Shown here: positions 7,242 to 14,630 of the stretch, piece by piece
How the letters are laid out: each line of letters opens with the position of its first letter
Numbering within the stretch: the first letter of the stretch is position 1
Assembly (NCBI GenBank): GCA_023413275.1
Contig: JAEZPX010000067.1
Location: 1 to 24,008 of the forward strand
Direction: 5' to 3'
Length of the DNA stretch: 24,008 bases
Source of the DNA: Bacillota bacterium
Lineage (GTDB): Bacteria > Bacillota > Clostridia > Lachnospirales > Anaerotignaceae
Translations under genes and position numbers: made by a program
The notes under the pieces: model-generated
Told to the model about the DNA's origin: nothing
Seen by the model: only the letters and a program-made list of their open reading frames with translations
Databases searched by the model: none

Positions 7242-8126
7242 TCATAAAGACCTGTTTCCTTTCAATGCTTTGATACGAGGCTGCATATTCTCCCAGAGAG
7301 AATATGGAATAGATAGGTTTCCTCTGCCCGATCCCAAACGGATGAGGGGCTTGTTTTTACCGTGAAAGTCACTGCCTCCTGAGGGATATAGATGGTGTTT
7401 ATTAGCCAATTTCATCATGTTCTTTCTTTGAGAGGGTGTGAAGGTTGAGTAGAAGCATTCTATCCCATCTAAGCCCAAAGGAAGCAATTCCTCGCACAAA
7501 GCATCTAATTGATCTTGTGCTAGATTATAAAGAGTGGGATGAGCCAGTATGCTGATTCCACCAGCAGAGTGGATGGTTTGTATGCAGGAAGCAGGGGTTG
7601 GCAGTATTTTTGACACATAGCCAGGACGGCCTTGGGAAAGATATTTTGAAAATGCTTCATCCCGTGTACGGATATAGCCTTTTTTTAAGAGCACACTGGC
7701 AAAATGGGCACGGGTAACGATTTCTCCCCCTGCATTTTCTGCCACTTCTTCAAGAGTGATAGGCAAACCTATTTCAGTCAATTGTTCTGCCATTTTTATA
7801 TTTCTGATGGTTCTATTTTGGACAAAAGAATCCATTTGCTCTGCCCAAATTGTTGCCTTGGGATCAAACCCAAGACCTACAATATGAAGCTCAGGTTGAT
7901 GAAAGCGCCCCCATTGGGCTGCCAGCTCAATCCCCGGTATTGTTTCTATACCATGTTCTTTCCCTGCTATCATAAACTGTTCTATGCCTTCTATGGTATC
8001 GTGATCAGTGAGAGCTAGAGCGCAAAGTCCTTGTTCTTTTGCCAACAGAATGAGCTCTTCAGGTGAATAAGTGCCATCAGAGAAATAGGAATGGGTGTGT
8101 AGGTCGATGATGCCGCTTTTTTTCAT
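7242..8126 (-). CDS. PHP-domain metal-dependent phosphoesterase (YciV/TrpH-like)
   Basis: The protein has 294 residues from the ATG at 8126-8124, which is preceded by AAAGGAGG with ideal spacing. The PHP metal ligands are all visible: His10 and His12 in DLHTHS, Asp17, Asp41-His42 in LTDHD, Glu in TIPGIEL, His in VTRAHFA, His in LAHPTLY, and GSDFHG near the C-terminus. This pattern fits the YciV/TrpH group, whose characterised members hydrolyse 3',5'-nucleoside bisphosphates or trim short RNA 5' ends. The substrate here is inferred from the family only. An in-frame upstream ATG at 8183 would add 19 residues, but it has no binding site and overlaps the likely promoter. It has no operon partner on this strand. 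Confidence 0.9.
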   Translation of the reverse strand: MKKSGIIDLHTHSYFSDGTYSPEELILLAKEQGLCALALTDHDTIEGIEQFMIAGKEHGIETIPGIELAAQWGRFHQPELHIVGLGFDPKATIWAEQMDSFVQNRTIRNIKMAEQLTEIGLPITLEEVAENAGGEIVTRAHFASVLLKKGYIRTRDEAFSKYLSQGRPGYVSKILPTPASCIQTIHSAGGISILAHPTLYNLAQDQLDALCEELLPLGLDGIECFYSTFTPSQRKNMMKLANKHHLYPSGGSDFHGKNKPLIRLGSGRGNLSIPYSLWENMQPRIKALKGNRSL

Positions 8127-8146
8127 AAGCTCGCCTCCTTTCCTAC

Positions 8147-8152
8147 AGTATA
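8147..8152 (-). promoter_or_regulatory. Probable -10 element of the PHP gene
   Basis: TATACT on the minus strand, about 20 bases before the start codon, within the context TTTTATGG-TATACT. The same TTTTATGG-TATA context precedes the response-regulator -10 at 2983. No good -35 is seen. Transcription from here would give a leader of only about 15 nt carrying the ribosome binding site. Confidence 0.4.
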
Positions 8153-8312
8153 CCATAAAATGGATGAATAAGTTGAAAAACAATCTAGAGGTAGAAATGT
8201 TATATTAAAGCGGAGGCTTTCTTCATTCCCTAGGTACGCCAATGAAAGATGGTATCATATTTTTAAGGCTTCTCCCATAGAATAAACCAAAGCAAAGTGG
8301 GAGTGGATATCT

Positions 8313-8747
8313 TTGAAAAAGAAAAAAAAGGAGAATATGAAAAAAATACAGAAAAAGAGAGATGTTATGGAAAAACAGGGAGACCAGAGCTGGACCTGTA
8401 TGGCGAAAGGTATGGCCATTGCGTATGGTATCACTTGTATTTTCTTTATCGCTTATGGGCTTATTTTAACATACACGAATGTTTCAGAACAAAGTTTGCC
8501 TATGATTGCGTTGGTGTGTACTGCCCTATCCTCTGCGGTGGCAGGGTATGATTGGGCAAAATGCCGAAAGAAAAAAGGTTTATTGATGGGTCTGGCTGCA
8601 GGGTTTCTTTATGCAATGATTCTTTTTCTTGTGACTGCTCTAGCCAGCGATTCTTTTACCATGGGTATGTCGAAAATTATGTCATTAATTGTCGCTTTGG
8701 CAGGCGGTGGAATTGGTGGTATTTTTGGGGTTAATGGGAAAAAATAA
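8313..8747 (+). CDS. Small four-helix membrane protein, TIGR04086/YrzE-like
   Basis: The protein has about 144 residues. The Lys-rich N-terminus is followed by four hydrophobic segments (about 32-54, 62-80, 88-109 and 117-138). The second ends in AGYDWAKCRKKKG and the last in GGGIGGIFG. The layout and Gly-rich helices fit the TIGR04086 (YrzE-like) family, which in clostridia is commonly found beside yajC and secDF, as here. The start is uncertain: the TTG at 8313 has GGGAG 9 bases upstream, while the in-frame ATG at 8337 has AAGGAG only 3 bases upstream. No enzymatic motif is present. The function of the family is unknown, and a link to secretion rests on gene context alone. No clear terminator separates it from secD, but secD has its own promoter. 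Confidence 0.75.
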   Translation: MKKKKKENMKKIQKKRDVMEKQGDQSWTCMAKGMAIAYGITCIFFIAYGLILTYTNVSEQSLPMIALVCTALSSAVAGYDWAKCRKKKGLLMGLAAGFLYAMILFLVTALASDSFTMGMSKIMSLIVALAGGGIGGIFGVNGKK

Positions 8748-8755
8748 AAAAATAC

Positions 8756-8783
8756 TTGAAAAATTTGTACAGTGTGTTATACT
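8756..8783 (+). promoter_or_regulatory. secDF promoter
   Basis: TTGAAA (8756-8761), a 16-bp spacer, and TATACT (8778-8783) preceded by TG one base earlier (extended -10). The predicted start near 8790 gives a leader of about 150 nt before secD. Confidence 0.7.
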
Positions 8784-8789
8784 GACTGC

Positions 8790-8942
8790 TGAGAACAAAA
8801 ATCTCTTATTTACATATTCTTGAGAGATTTTCTCAAAAATTGCGAATTAGGCTGGTTCCTCCTTTTTGAAAACAAAAGGAGAGCCGCCTTTCTTTTGTGC
8901 AAAATCACACTGGCACACAAAGATTTCAGGAGGGACTCAATA
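8790..8942 (+). promoter_or_regulatory. Structured 5' leader of secD
   Basis: Three inverted pairs are visible. AAATCTCT (8799-8806) pairs with AGAGATTT (8823-8830). Overlapping it, TTGAGA (8820-8825) pairs with TCTCAA (8831-8836), so the two stems exclude each other. CTCCTTTT (8859-8866) pairs with AAAAGGAG (8874-8881), closed by GGCT/AGCC, spanning 8850-8885. The CCTCCT at 8858-8863 inside the last hairpin is also complementary to the secD ribosome binding site AGGAGG (8928-8933). No known riboswitch class was recognised and there is no U-tract, so any control would be at translation. Confidence 0.5.
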
Positions 8943-10181
8943 ATGAAAACAAAAGGAAGATTAATGCTACTGCTCATGCTTGTCGTAGCATTAGGGTTAA
9001 GTGCATTAACCTATTACGGAATTGGCAAGGACAAGCGCTTTAGTGTCAATGATATTCAGCAGGGCTTAGACTTAAGCGGCGGTGTTGACATTGTGTATGA
9101 GGCCGATAAACAGAATGTTTCAGATGAGGAAATGTCTGCAGCGATTTCTTTGTTGCAAGGTCGTTTGGATTGGAACGGCTGGGCAGAGGCGGAAGCGGCA
9201 CAGGAAGGTACAAATCGTATTCGTGTGCAGATTCCCGGTGTTGATGATGCAGAAAAAGCGATTCAGGAAATTGGACAGACAGCACAGCTTCTTTTTGTGG
9301 ACGAGGCTGGAAATGTATTGCTAACAGGTGATATGGTGAAAAATGCCACAAAGCAAGTTGGAGCCACCTCAAAGAATGGACCTTCTGCTCCTTATGTTTC
9401 ATTGGAATTTAACGATGAGGGGGCACAGAGATTTGCTCAGGCAACTGCAGATAATATCGGCAAGAAAATAATGATAGTAATGGATAAGACTGTGGTTAGT
9501 GCGCCAACGGTGCAGACGGCAATTACAGATGGAAAAGCTATTATAACAGGCAGTTTTACTGGGCAAGAAGCAGAAAACACGGCAGCATTGATTCGTGCAG
9601 GTTCTTTACCATTTAACTTAAATGTTATTCAAATGAAAAATGTTGGTGCCAGATTGGGTGCAGATGCACTTTCATCAGGAATTACAGCAGGTTTTGTAGG
9701 TATTGCACTTGTGTTATTATATATGCTGTTTATGTACAAGCTTTTAGGCTTTGCGGCTGATTGGGCTTTGATTATTTATATTGCACTGGACTTATTGGTC
9801 TTAAGCATGTTCCATATCACATTAACTTTACCGGGAATTGCAGGTATTGTTCTTTCGATCGGTATGGCAGTGGATGCCAATGTTATTATATTTGAGCGTA
9901 TCAAAGAAGAATTGATTCTTGGAAAAACATTGCGATCAGCAATAAAAATTGGTTTCTCAAGAGCATTGCCTGCCATTGTGGATGGTAATGTGACCACATT
10001 AATTGCGGCAGTGGTATTATTCTTCTTAGGTTCAGGCACAATTAAAGGTTTTGCTACAACGTTGATCATTGGTATTATACTTTCTATGTTCACTGCGTTG
10101 TTCGTTACAAGAGTAATTGTAAATAGTATGATAAAAGCAGGATTGCATAACCCCAAAAATTATGGGTTTCGCGTAAAGTGA
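8943..10181 (+). CDS. secD: Protein translocase subunit SecD
   Basis: The protein has 412 residues from the ATG at 8943, which has AGGAGGG 8 bases upstream. One transmembrane helix at about 7-26 anchors a large extracytoplasmic P1-type region (about 30-235, starting QGLDLSGGVDIVYEAD with paired beta-alpha repeats). Five helices follow to about residue 405. The conserved RND-type signature PGIAGIVLSIGMAVDANVIIFERIKEE is in the fourth helix region and includes the Asp used for proton coupling. With SecF it uses the proton gradient to pull translocating proteins out of the SecYEG channel. The reading frame stays open upstream to a TTG at 8820, but that extension is not SecD-like. secF follows after 13 bases, so they form one operon. 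Confidence 0.96.
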   Translation: MKTKGRLMLLLMLVVALGLSALTYYGIGKDKRFSVNDIQQGLDLSGGVDIVYEADKQNVSDEEMSAAISLLQGRLDWNGWAEAEAAQEGTNRIRVQIPGVDDAEKAIQEIGQTAQLLFVDEAGNVLLTGDMVKNATKQVGATSKNGPSAPYVSLEFNDEGAQRFAQATADNIGKKIMIVMDKTVVSAPTVQTAITDGKAIITGSFTGQEAENTAALIRAGSLPFNLNVIQMKNVGARLGADALSSGITAGFVGIALVLLYMLFMYKLLGFAADWALIIYIALDLLVLSMFHITLTLPGIAGIVLSIGMAVDANVIIFERIKEELILGKTLRSAIKIGFSRALPAIVDGNVTTLIAAVVLFFLGSGTIKGFATTLIIGIILSMFTALFVTRVIVNSMIKAGLHNPKNYGFRVK

Positions 10182-10194
10182 GGAGGCGGCAAAG

Positions 10195-11070
10195 ATGAAA
10201 ATAATTGAGAACAGAAAGAAATTTTTTGCCCTTTCCTTGGTACTGATTTTAGTGGGAATTGCGGCTATGTTTTATCAAGGCAGTAAGGGTAATGGCATTT
10301 TGAATTGGGACGTTGAATTTACAGGTGGTACCTCCATGGAAATTGATATGGGTGCAGCCTATGACCACGCAAAACTTGAGGAAGTGATTTTTGATGTCAC
10401 AGGACAAAGAGCACCTCAAATTCAGGATATTATTGGTACCAATGAAGTTGCACTGAAAATGCAATCCATTGACAGTAAAACCAGAATAGATCTGGAGAAA
10501 TCCATTAAGACTGCTTTTCCGACAGCTGAAGTGAAATCAACCTCTGATGTTAGTGGTACAGTAAGCAGTGAGATGCAGCAAGCGGCAATTAAGGCAACAT
10601 TGATAGCATGTGTTGCCATGTTAATCTATATTTCCATTCGCTTTAGAGATATCAGAGCTGGCGGCAGTGCAATTATTGCTTTATTGCATGACATTTTGAT
10701 TGTTATTGCCACTTATGCTGTTTTTCGTATTCCTGTGAATAATTCCTTCATTGCAGTAATTTTAACGATTTTGGGTTATTCAATCAATTCAACGATCGTA
10801 ATTTTCGATAGAGTTCGTGAAAATCATGATAGATTTTCTTCACACCAAGCTGCTGAGAAAATTAATAAGAGTGTGAGTCAGACGTTGGCCAGATCTATTA
10901 ACACTTCGATGACAACATTATTTACCGTTGGTGCAATTTATGTAATCGGTGTACAGTCCATCAAAGAATTTGCCCTTCCTATGTTGGTGGGTATTATTAT
11001 GGGAGCATATTCTTCCATCTGTATTTCCGGATCCATTTGGTACATGCTGTTACCGAAAAACGAGAAGTAA
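10195..11070 (+). CDS. secF: Protein translocase subunit SecF
   Basis: The protein has 291 residues. The first helix (about 9-27) is followed by WDVEFTGGTSMEID, the SecF hallmark, and a short extracytoplasmic domain to about 120. Five more helices follow (about 133-285). The conserved ILTILGYSINSTIVIFDRVREN motif spans the proton-path region. It pairs with SecD in the membrane to drive late steps of Sec export. The start has GAGGAGG 9 bases upstream and lies 13 bases after secD. A terminator follows directly, closing the operon. Confidence 0.96.
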   Translation: MKIIENRKKFFALSLVLILVGIAAMFYQGSKGNGILNWDVEFTGGTSMEIDMGAAYDHAKLEEVIFDVTGQRAPQIQDIIGTNEVALKMQSIDSKTRIDLEKSIKTAFPTAEVKSTSDVSGTVSSEMQQAAIKATLIACVAMLIYISIRFRDIRAGGSAIIALLHDILIVIATYAVFRIPVNNSFIAVILTILGYSINSTIVIFDRVRENHDRFSSHQAAEKINKSVSQTLARSINTSMTTLFTVGAIYVIGVQSIKEFALPMLVGIIMGAYSSICISGSIWYMLLPKNEK

Positions 11071-11076
11071 TTTATA

Positions 11077-11108
11077 AGCAGTAGGGAGAAAAACCCTGCT
11101 GCTTTTTT
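11077..11108 (+). terminator. Rho-independent terminator of secDF
   Basis: GCAGTAGGG pairs with CCCTGCTGC (one wobble pair) around an A-rich loop, followed by TTTTTT, starting 7 bases after the secF stop. Confidence 0.88.
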
Positions 11109-11166
11109 GTTGTGGAAAAGCCAACTACGCCATGGTTTATTATCTACATTCACTCATCTTTATGTA

Positions 11167-11195
11167 TTGCGGCAAGAGAAAAAAGTTAGTATACT
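11167..11195 (+). promoter_or_regulatory. Promoter of the diaminopropionate ammonia-lyase gene
   Basis: TTGCGG (11167-11172), a 17-bp spacer, and TATACT (11190-11195). The ribosome binding site AAGGAGGG follows at 11219-11226. Confidence 0.55.
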
Positions 11196-11229
11196 GAGTA
11201 GAAGGTAAGCATTGTATCAAGGAGGGATT

Positions 11230-12438
11230 ATGGTGAAAGAAGAGTTTAAGCTTGTGCAATATACCCGCCACGGTAGGCAAAAGGGTGATCTAAGTAAATT
11301 TTTTTTGGAGAACGCGAAAAAGGTTCAGGAATTTCACAAAAGCTTTCCTATTTATCAACAAACACCATTGGTTTCTATGAAAAATACTGCTAAAGAGTTT
11401 GGTTTAGGAGATATTTTCATAAAAGATGAGTCCTTTCGATTTGGTTTAAATGCGTTTAAGGTTTTGGGGGGCAGCTTTGCCATTGGAAATTTTATGGCGA
11501 AAAAAGTAGGTAAAAACATAGCTGAATTTACATACAATGATTTGATCTCTGAGGAAACGAGAGAAGCGTTGGGGAAGATGACCTTTGTTACGGCAACGGA
11601 TGGAAATCATGGCAGAGGGGTGGCGTGGACGGCAAGAACCCTAAGGCAAAAGGCAGTGGTTTATATGCCAAAGGGTAGCGCAAAGGAACGTTTAGAAAAT
11701 ATTTTATCTGAAGGAGCAGAGGCTTCCATCACAAATATGAATTATGATGATGCCGTTCGTTTTGCTTATAAGCAGGCAGAAGAAAAGGGTTGGATTATGG
11801 TGCAGGATACTGCATGGGAGGGATATGAGGATATTCCTCTGTGGATTATGCAAGGCTACGGAACCATGGCTTATGAGGCATATACCCAACTAAGTGAAAA
11901 GCCAACACATATTTTTTTACAAGCCGGTGTGGGTTCTATGGCAGGGGCGGTAACAGCTTTTTTTGCATCAATTTATAAAGAGGATTGTCCAATGATAACC
12001 ATTGTTGAGCCCAATAAGGCAGATTGCATTTATCGAACTGCAGAGGCGCAGGATGGGAAGCTTCACTGTGTGATTGGGGAAATGGATACCATCATGGCGG
12101 GGCTGGCCTGTGGTGAGCCGTGTAGTATTGGATGGGAGATTCTGAGGGAGTATGCTGACAATTTCATTTCTTGCCCCGATTATGTGGCTGCACAAGGGAT
12201 GCGCATTTTGGGTAACCCTGTAAAAGGTGATACCCAGATTGTTTCAGGAGAAAGTGGTGCAGCGACCTTTGGAATTGTGGCAGAAATCATGAGAAATCCA
12301 AATTTGAGAGAGTGGCGAGAAAAACTAAAGCTTGATAGAAATGCGAAAGTATTATGTTTTAGTACCGAAGGGGATACAGATAAAGAAGGGTATCAATCTA
12401 TTGTTTGGGATGGTGCATGGTCAGAGATTAGGAAATAA
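11230..12438 (+). CDS. dpaL: Diaminopropionate ammonia-lyase (PLP-dependent)
   Basis: The protein has about 402 residues, matching the family. It is a fold-type II PLP enzyme that converts 2,3-diaminopropionate to pyruvate and two ammonia. Lys77 in RFGLNAFKVLGG is the Schiff-base lysine. Asp124 lies in ATDGNHGRG, the phosphate and catalytic loop. A Gly-rich PLP-phosphate motif (QAGVGSMAGAV) and GLACGEPCS also match this family rather than threonine dehydratase. The ATG at 11230 is only 3 bases from AAGGAGGG, so the GTG at 11233 (6 bases away) may be used instead. A TTG at 11212 would place the binding site inside the gene and is rejected. The gene has its own promoter and terminator and no purine- or selenium-linked neighbours of the kind seen around ygeX in E. 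coli. A catabolic, nitrogen-yielding role is likely. Confidence 0.93.
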   Translation: MVKEEFKLVQYTRHGRQKGDLSKFFLENAKKVQEFHKSFPIYQQTPLVSMKNTAKEFGLGDIFIKDESFRFGLNAFKVLGGSFAIGNFMAKKVGKNIAEFTYNDLISEETREALGKMTFVTATDGNHGRGVAWTARTLRQKAVVYMPKGSAKERLENILSEGAEASITNMNYDDAVRFAYKQAEEKGWIMVQDTAWEGYEDIPLWIMQGYGTMAYEAYTQLSEKPTHIFLQAGVGSMAGAVTAFFASIYKEDCPMITIVEPNKADCIYRTAEAQDGKLHCVIGEMDTIMAGLACGEPCSIGWEILREYADNFISCPDYVAAQGMRILGNPVKGDTQIVSGESGAATFGIVAEIMRNPNLREWREKLKLDRNAKVLCFSTEGDTDKEGYQSIVWDGAWSEIRK

Positions 12439-12566
12439 GAATCATGGTACCAATCCTTATTGCAACAAAATAATGGAAAGTGGATTTTTTTCTGGAGGAC
12501 TATCAGCAAGTTTCGTATGACTGCATATGATTTGTGATATTGAAGATGAAGAGAAGAGCATTTCAT

Positions 12567-12603
12567 AAAAAAAGCGTTTCTAGCATTTTGAAACGCTTTT
12601 TTT
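12567..12603. terminator. Bidirectional terminator between convergent genes
   Basis: GCGTTTC pairs with GAAACGC around a 9-base loop. It is flanked by seven A on the left and seven T on the right, so it works on both strands. It ends the ammonia-lyase transcript (plus) and the LTA-synthase-like gene (minus). Confidence 0.9.
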
Positions 12604-12618
12604 ATTGGTTTGAGGTAG

Positions 12619-14496
12619 TCAATTTATTTCTGAGATGTAGTTTTTGCCAATGAGCATATCGTAGGTCAACAGCTCATGAAGTTCTTGCATTTGTTCCCGC
12701 TTGGTTTTATCTGCACCGGGGGAGTAGAAGTTATAATATTTACTCATAATAGGGCATGTACGATACATTTCCAACAAGAAATTGGTTTGCAGGCACTGGG
12801 GTGCATCAATATAGTCTGCCATAAGAGCAGGTAATAGAAAAGGTGAAACAGACTGGTTGTCTGCTAGATACTCTCTTCCTGTATCATAATTTGTAAAAAT
12901 CAAATATGGGGTGGAAAACATAATATGCTTCTCCTCCTCGGACCATTGGGATGCTGTTGGGCAGGAAATGGTATTTGTTGCCAGATAGGGGTCAAAATCA
13001 TCTCCCAGGGTTGGCAAATGATCTCCATACCACAAAACAATTGTAGGCTTCTCTCGTCTCATGACATAGTCATAAATTGATTTTAACGCACGATCGGAAT
13101 CTCTCACACCGGCGGTATAGTTTTCTAAGGTCAAAATTTGCTGAGAAGTCAAGTTATTACCACTTACTTTAATAACTCTATCTGCTTCATCGAATTTATT
13201 TTGATACATGCTATGGTTTTCCATGGTAATTGCCATAACAAATACCCCTACATCATGGGGTTGATTCAATTGATACATAATCTCCTCTGCAATGGTTTCA
13301 TCGGTAATATATGGCCCGCTGTTCCAATGCTGTTCTGCATGAAGATCATATTCCCCTAAAAAATCATCAAAACCCATAAGGGGATATGCTTTATCACGAT
13401 CATAAAAGGTTTTCTGATAGGTATGTAGTCCGATTGTATCATAGCCTAGATTTTTGTAGACTCTTGGATATGAAAAAATATCATTTTTTACATACTGCTG
13501 ATAAGGTATGTTTCCCGGTGGTAATGCGCTGGTGGACATGCCTGTTAAAATCTCAAATTCAGGACGTACGGTGCCACCACCAAAGGTGGGTGAGATCATT
13601 TTACCACTTGGATTTGATTTCGCAATGTTTCTGAAATTTTTTAAGGGGTCATCAGAGAAGGTAACTCCATTTAAAACAGTAGGGTCCCAAAAAGCCTCAG
13701 AAAGCACCACTACAATATCGGGATTTTGAAAGGTTTCCCCACTTTTCTCATTAGGCAGATAGTTTTCAAAGGCATGTTGAATAGAGCTTTTGCTATAATT
13801 ATGAGGTGTATTTGTATCTTGTACACTGCCAAAGTTTAGAGAAAAGGCAGTTAGAAAGCCGTGCTCTGCATAAAAGGCATTTTGGTCTGATGTTTTTTCT
13901 GAGGGGATTCCTAAAATAGGAGTCAAACCTCGCTGAACGTTAGGGTTTGTCATAAGAAGATAAAAACCAATAAAAAATAATGGGGACATCAATACACGAA
14001 ATCTCCATTTTATAGAAATTTTGGGTGCTAACAGATAAAGCAAAATACAATAAAACAATGTGCTGATAAAAACCGCCCAAAGGGCTTGGGGTATCGTGAT
14101 GGTACTTAGAAACTCCTGAAAGCTCGAAGCATTTCGAGCCAGATAAATATCCCATGGGAAAAAATGAACTTCCAAAATAGTATATTTGAAATAATCAACT
14201 AAAGAAAAACTAATAAATAGGATGGAGCAGACCAGTGCCGCTAAAGATATATTAGGTATTACTGCAGCAAAAAATAGAAAGGCCAACCAAACCAATAGTA
14301 AGCCAAAGGCAAAGGACCCCAGACCTTTCGTAAAAAATGTATACAATTGAGTCGTATTTCCAAAGGATAGATAATTTACTGCTAAGGTAAGATAGAATGG
14401 GAATAAAATTACAATGATCCATTTTAAAAGTTTAAGAAGCAGATTGCGACTAAAAAATGCTCTTATATCTTCTTTCATTTCATGAAAAGCACTCAT
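12619..14496 (-). CDS. LTA-synthase-like membrane sulfatase (phosphoglycerol transferase family)
   Basis: The protein has 625 residues. Five hydrophobic helices occupy about residues 20-190. A sulfatase/LtaS-type catalytic domain follows (about 250-575), expected outside the membrane. Its start, PDIVVVLSEAFWDPT, supplies the first metal ligand. GGGTVRPEFE holds the probable nucleophile Thr309. Later motifs are GLHTYQKTFYDRD and WYGDHLPTLGDDF, whose Asp-His bind the Mn2+-type metal. Family members transfer glycerol phosphate from phosphatidylglycerol to lipoteichoic acid or other glycopolymers. Which polymer is made here is not known, since many clostridia have several paralogues. The start has GAGGT about 8 bases upstream and a near-consensus promoter at 14562-14590. 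It stands alone and is divergent from hemW. Confidence 0.9.
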   Translation of the reverse strand: MSAFHEMKEDIRAFFSRNLLLKLLKWIIVILFPFYLTLAVNYLSFGNTTQLYTFFTKGLGSFAFGLLLVWLAFLFFAAVIPNISLAALVCSILFISFSLVDYFKYTILEVHFFPWDIYLARNASSFQEFLSTITIPQALWAVFISTLFYCILLYLLAPKISIKWRFRVLMSPLFFIGFYLLMTNPNVQRGLTPILGIPSEKTSDQNAFYAEHGFLTAFSLNFGSVQDTNTPHNYSKSSIQHAFENYLPNEKSGETFQNPDIVVVLSEAFWDPTVLNGVTFSDDPLKNFRNIAKSNPSGKMISPTFGGGTVRPEFEILTGMSTSALPPGNIPYQQYVKNDIFSYPRVYKNLGYDTIGLHTYQKTFYDRDKAYPLMGFDDFLGEYDLHAEQHWNSGPYITDETIAEEIMYQLNQPHDVGVFVMAITMENHSMYQNKFDEADRVIKVSGNNLTSQQILTLENYTAGVRDSDRALKSIYDYVMRREKPTIVLWYGDHLPTLGDDFDPYLATNTISCPTASQWSEEEKHIMFSTPYLIFTNYDTGREYLADNQSVSPFLLPALMADYIDAPQCLQTNFLLEMYRTCPIMSKYYNFYSPGADKTKREQMQELHELLTYDMLIGKNYISEIN

Positions 14497-14561
14497 AGGA
14501 AAGACCTCGCAGTTTCGTAATTTATAGAAAAATTAAGTTGATTTATTTTCCACAATTAGAA

Positions 14562-14590
14562 ATTATAGCACAAATTCTCCTTTTTTTCAA
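14562..14590 (-). promoter_or_regulatory. Promoter of the LTA-synthase-like gene
   Basis: On the minus strand: TTGAAA (14585-14590), a 17-bp spacer, and consensus TATAAT (14562-14567) with an upstream TG for an extended -10. This is one of the best promoter matches in the window. Confidence 0.8.
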
Positions 14591-14600
14591 GGAAAGCCTA

Positions 14601-14609
14601 TGCTATGAT
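14601..14609 (+). promoter_or_regulatory. Probable hemW promoter (extended -10)
   Basis: TG-C-TATGAT at 14601-14609, with only a T-tract at the -35 position (about 14581-14586). It is back to back with the minus-strand promoter, and their -35 regions overlap. Confidence 0.45.
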
Positions 14610-14630
14610 ATGGGAAAGAAAGGATGAGCT

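Noticed and set aside
8127..8183. Upstream ATG adding 19 residues to the PHP protein
   Set aside because: No binding site; the added stretch covers the probable promoter and AAAGGAGG site of the real start.
8820..8942. N-terminal extension of SecD from a TTG at 8820
   Set aside because: The frame is open, but the extension is charged, unlike SecD, has no ribosome binding site, and would bury the proper AGGAGG before the ATG at 8943.
8790..8942. T-box or other known riboswitch in the secD leader
   Set aside because: No AGGGTGG-type T-box motif, no specifier-like stem, and no terminator U-tract were found.
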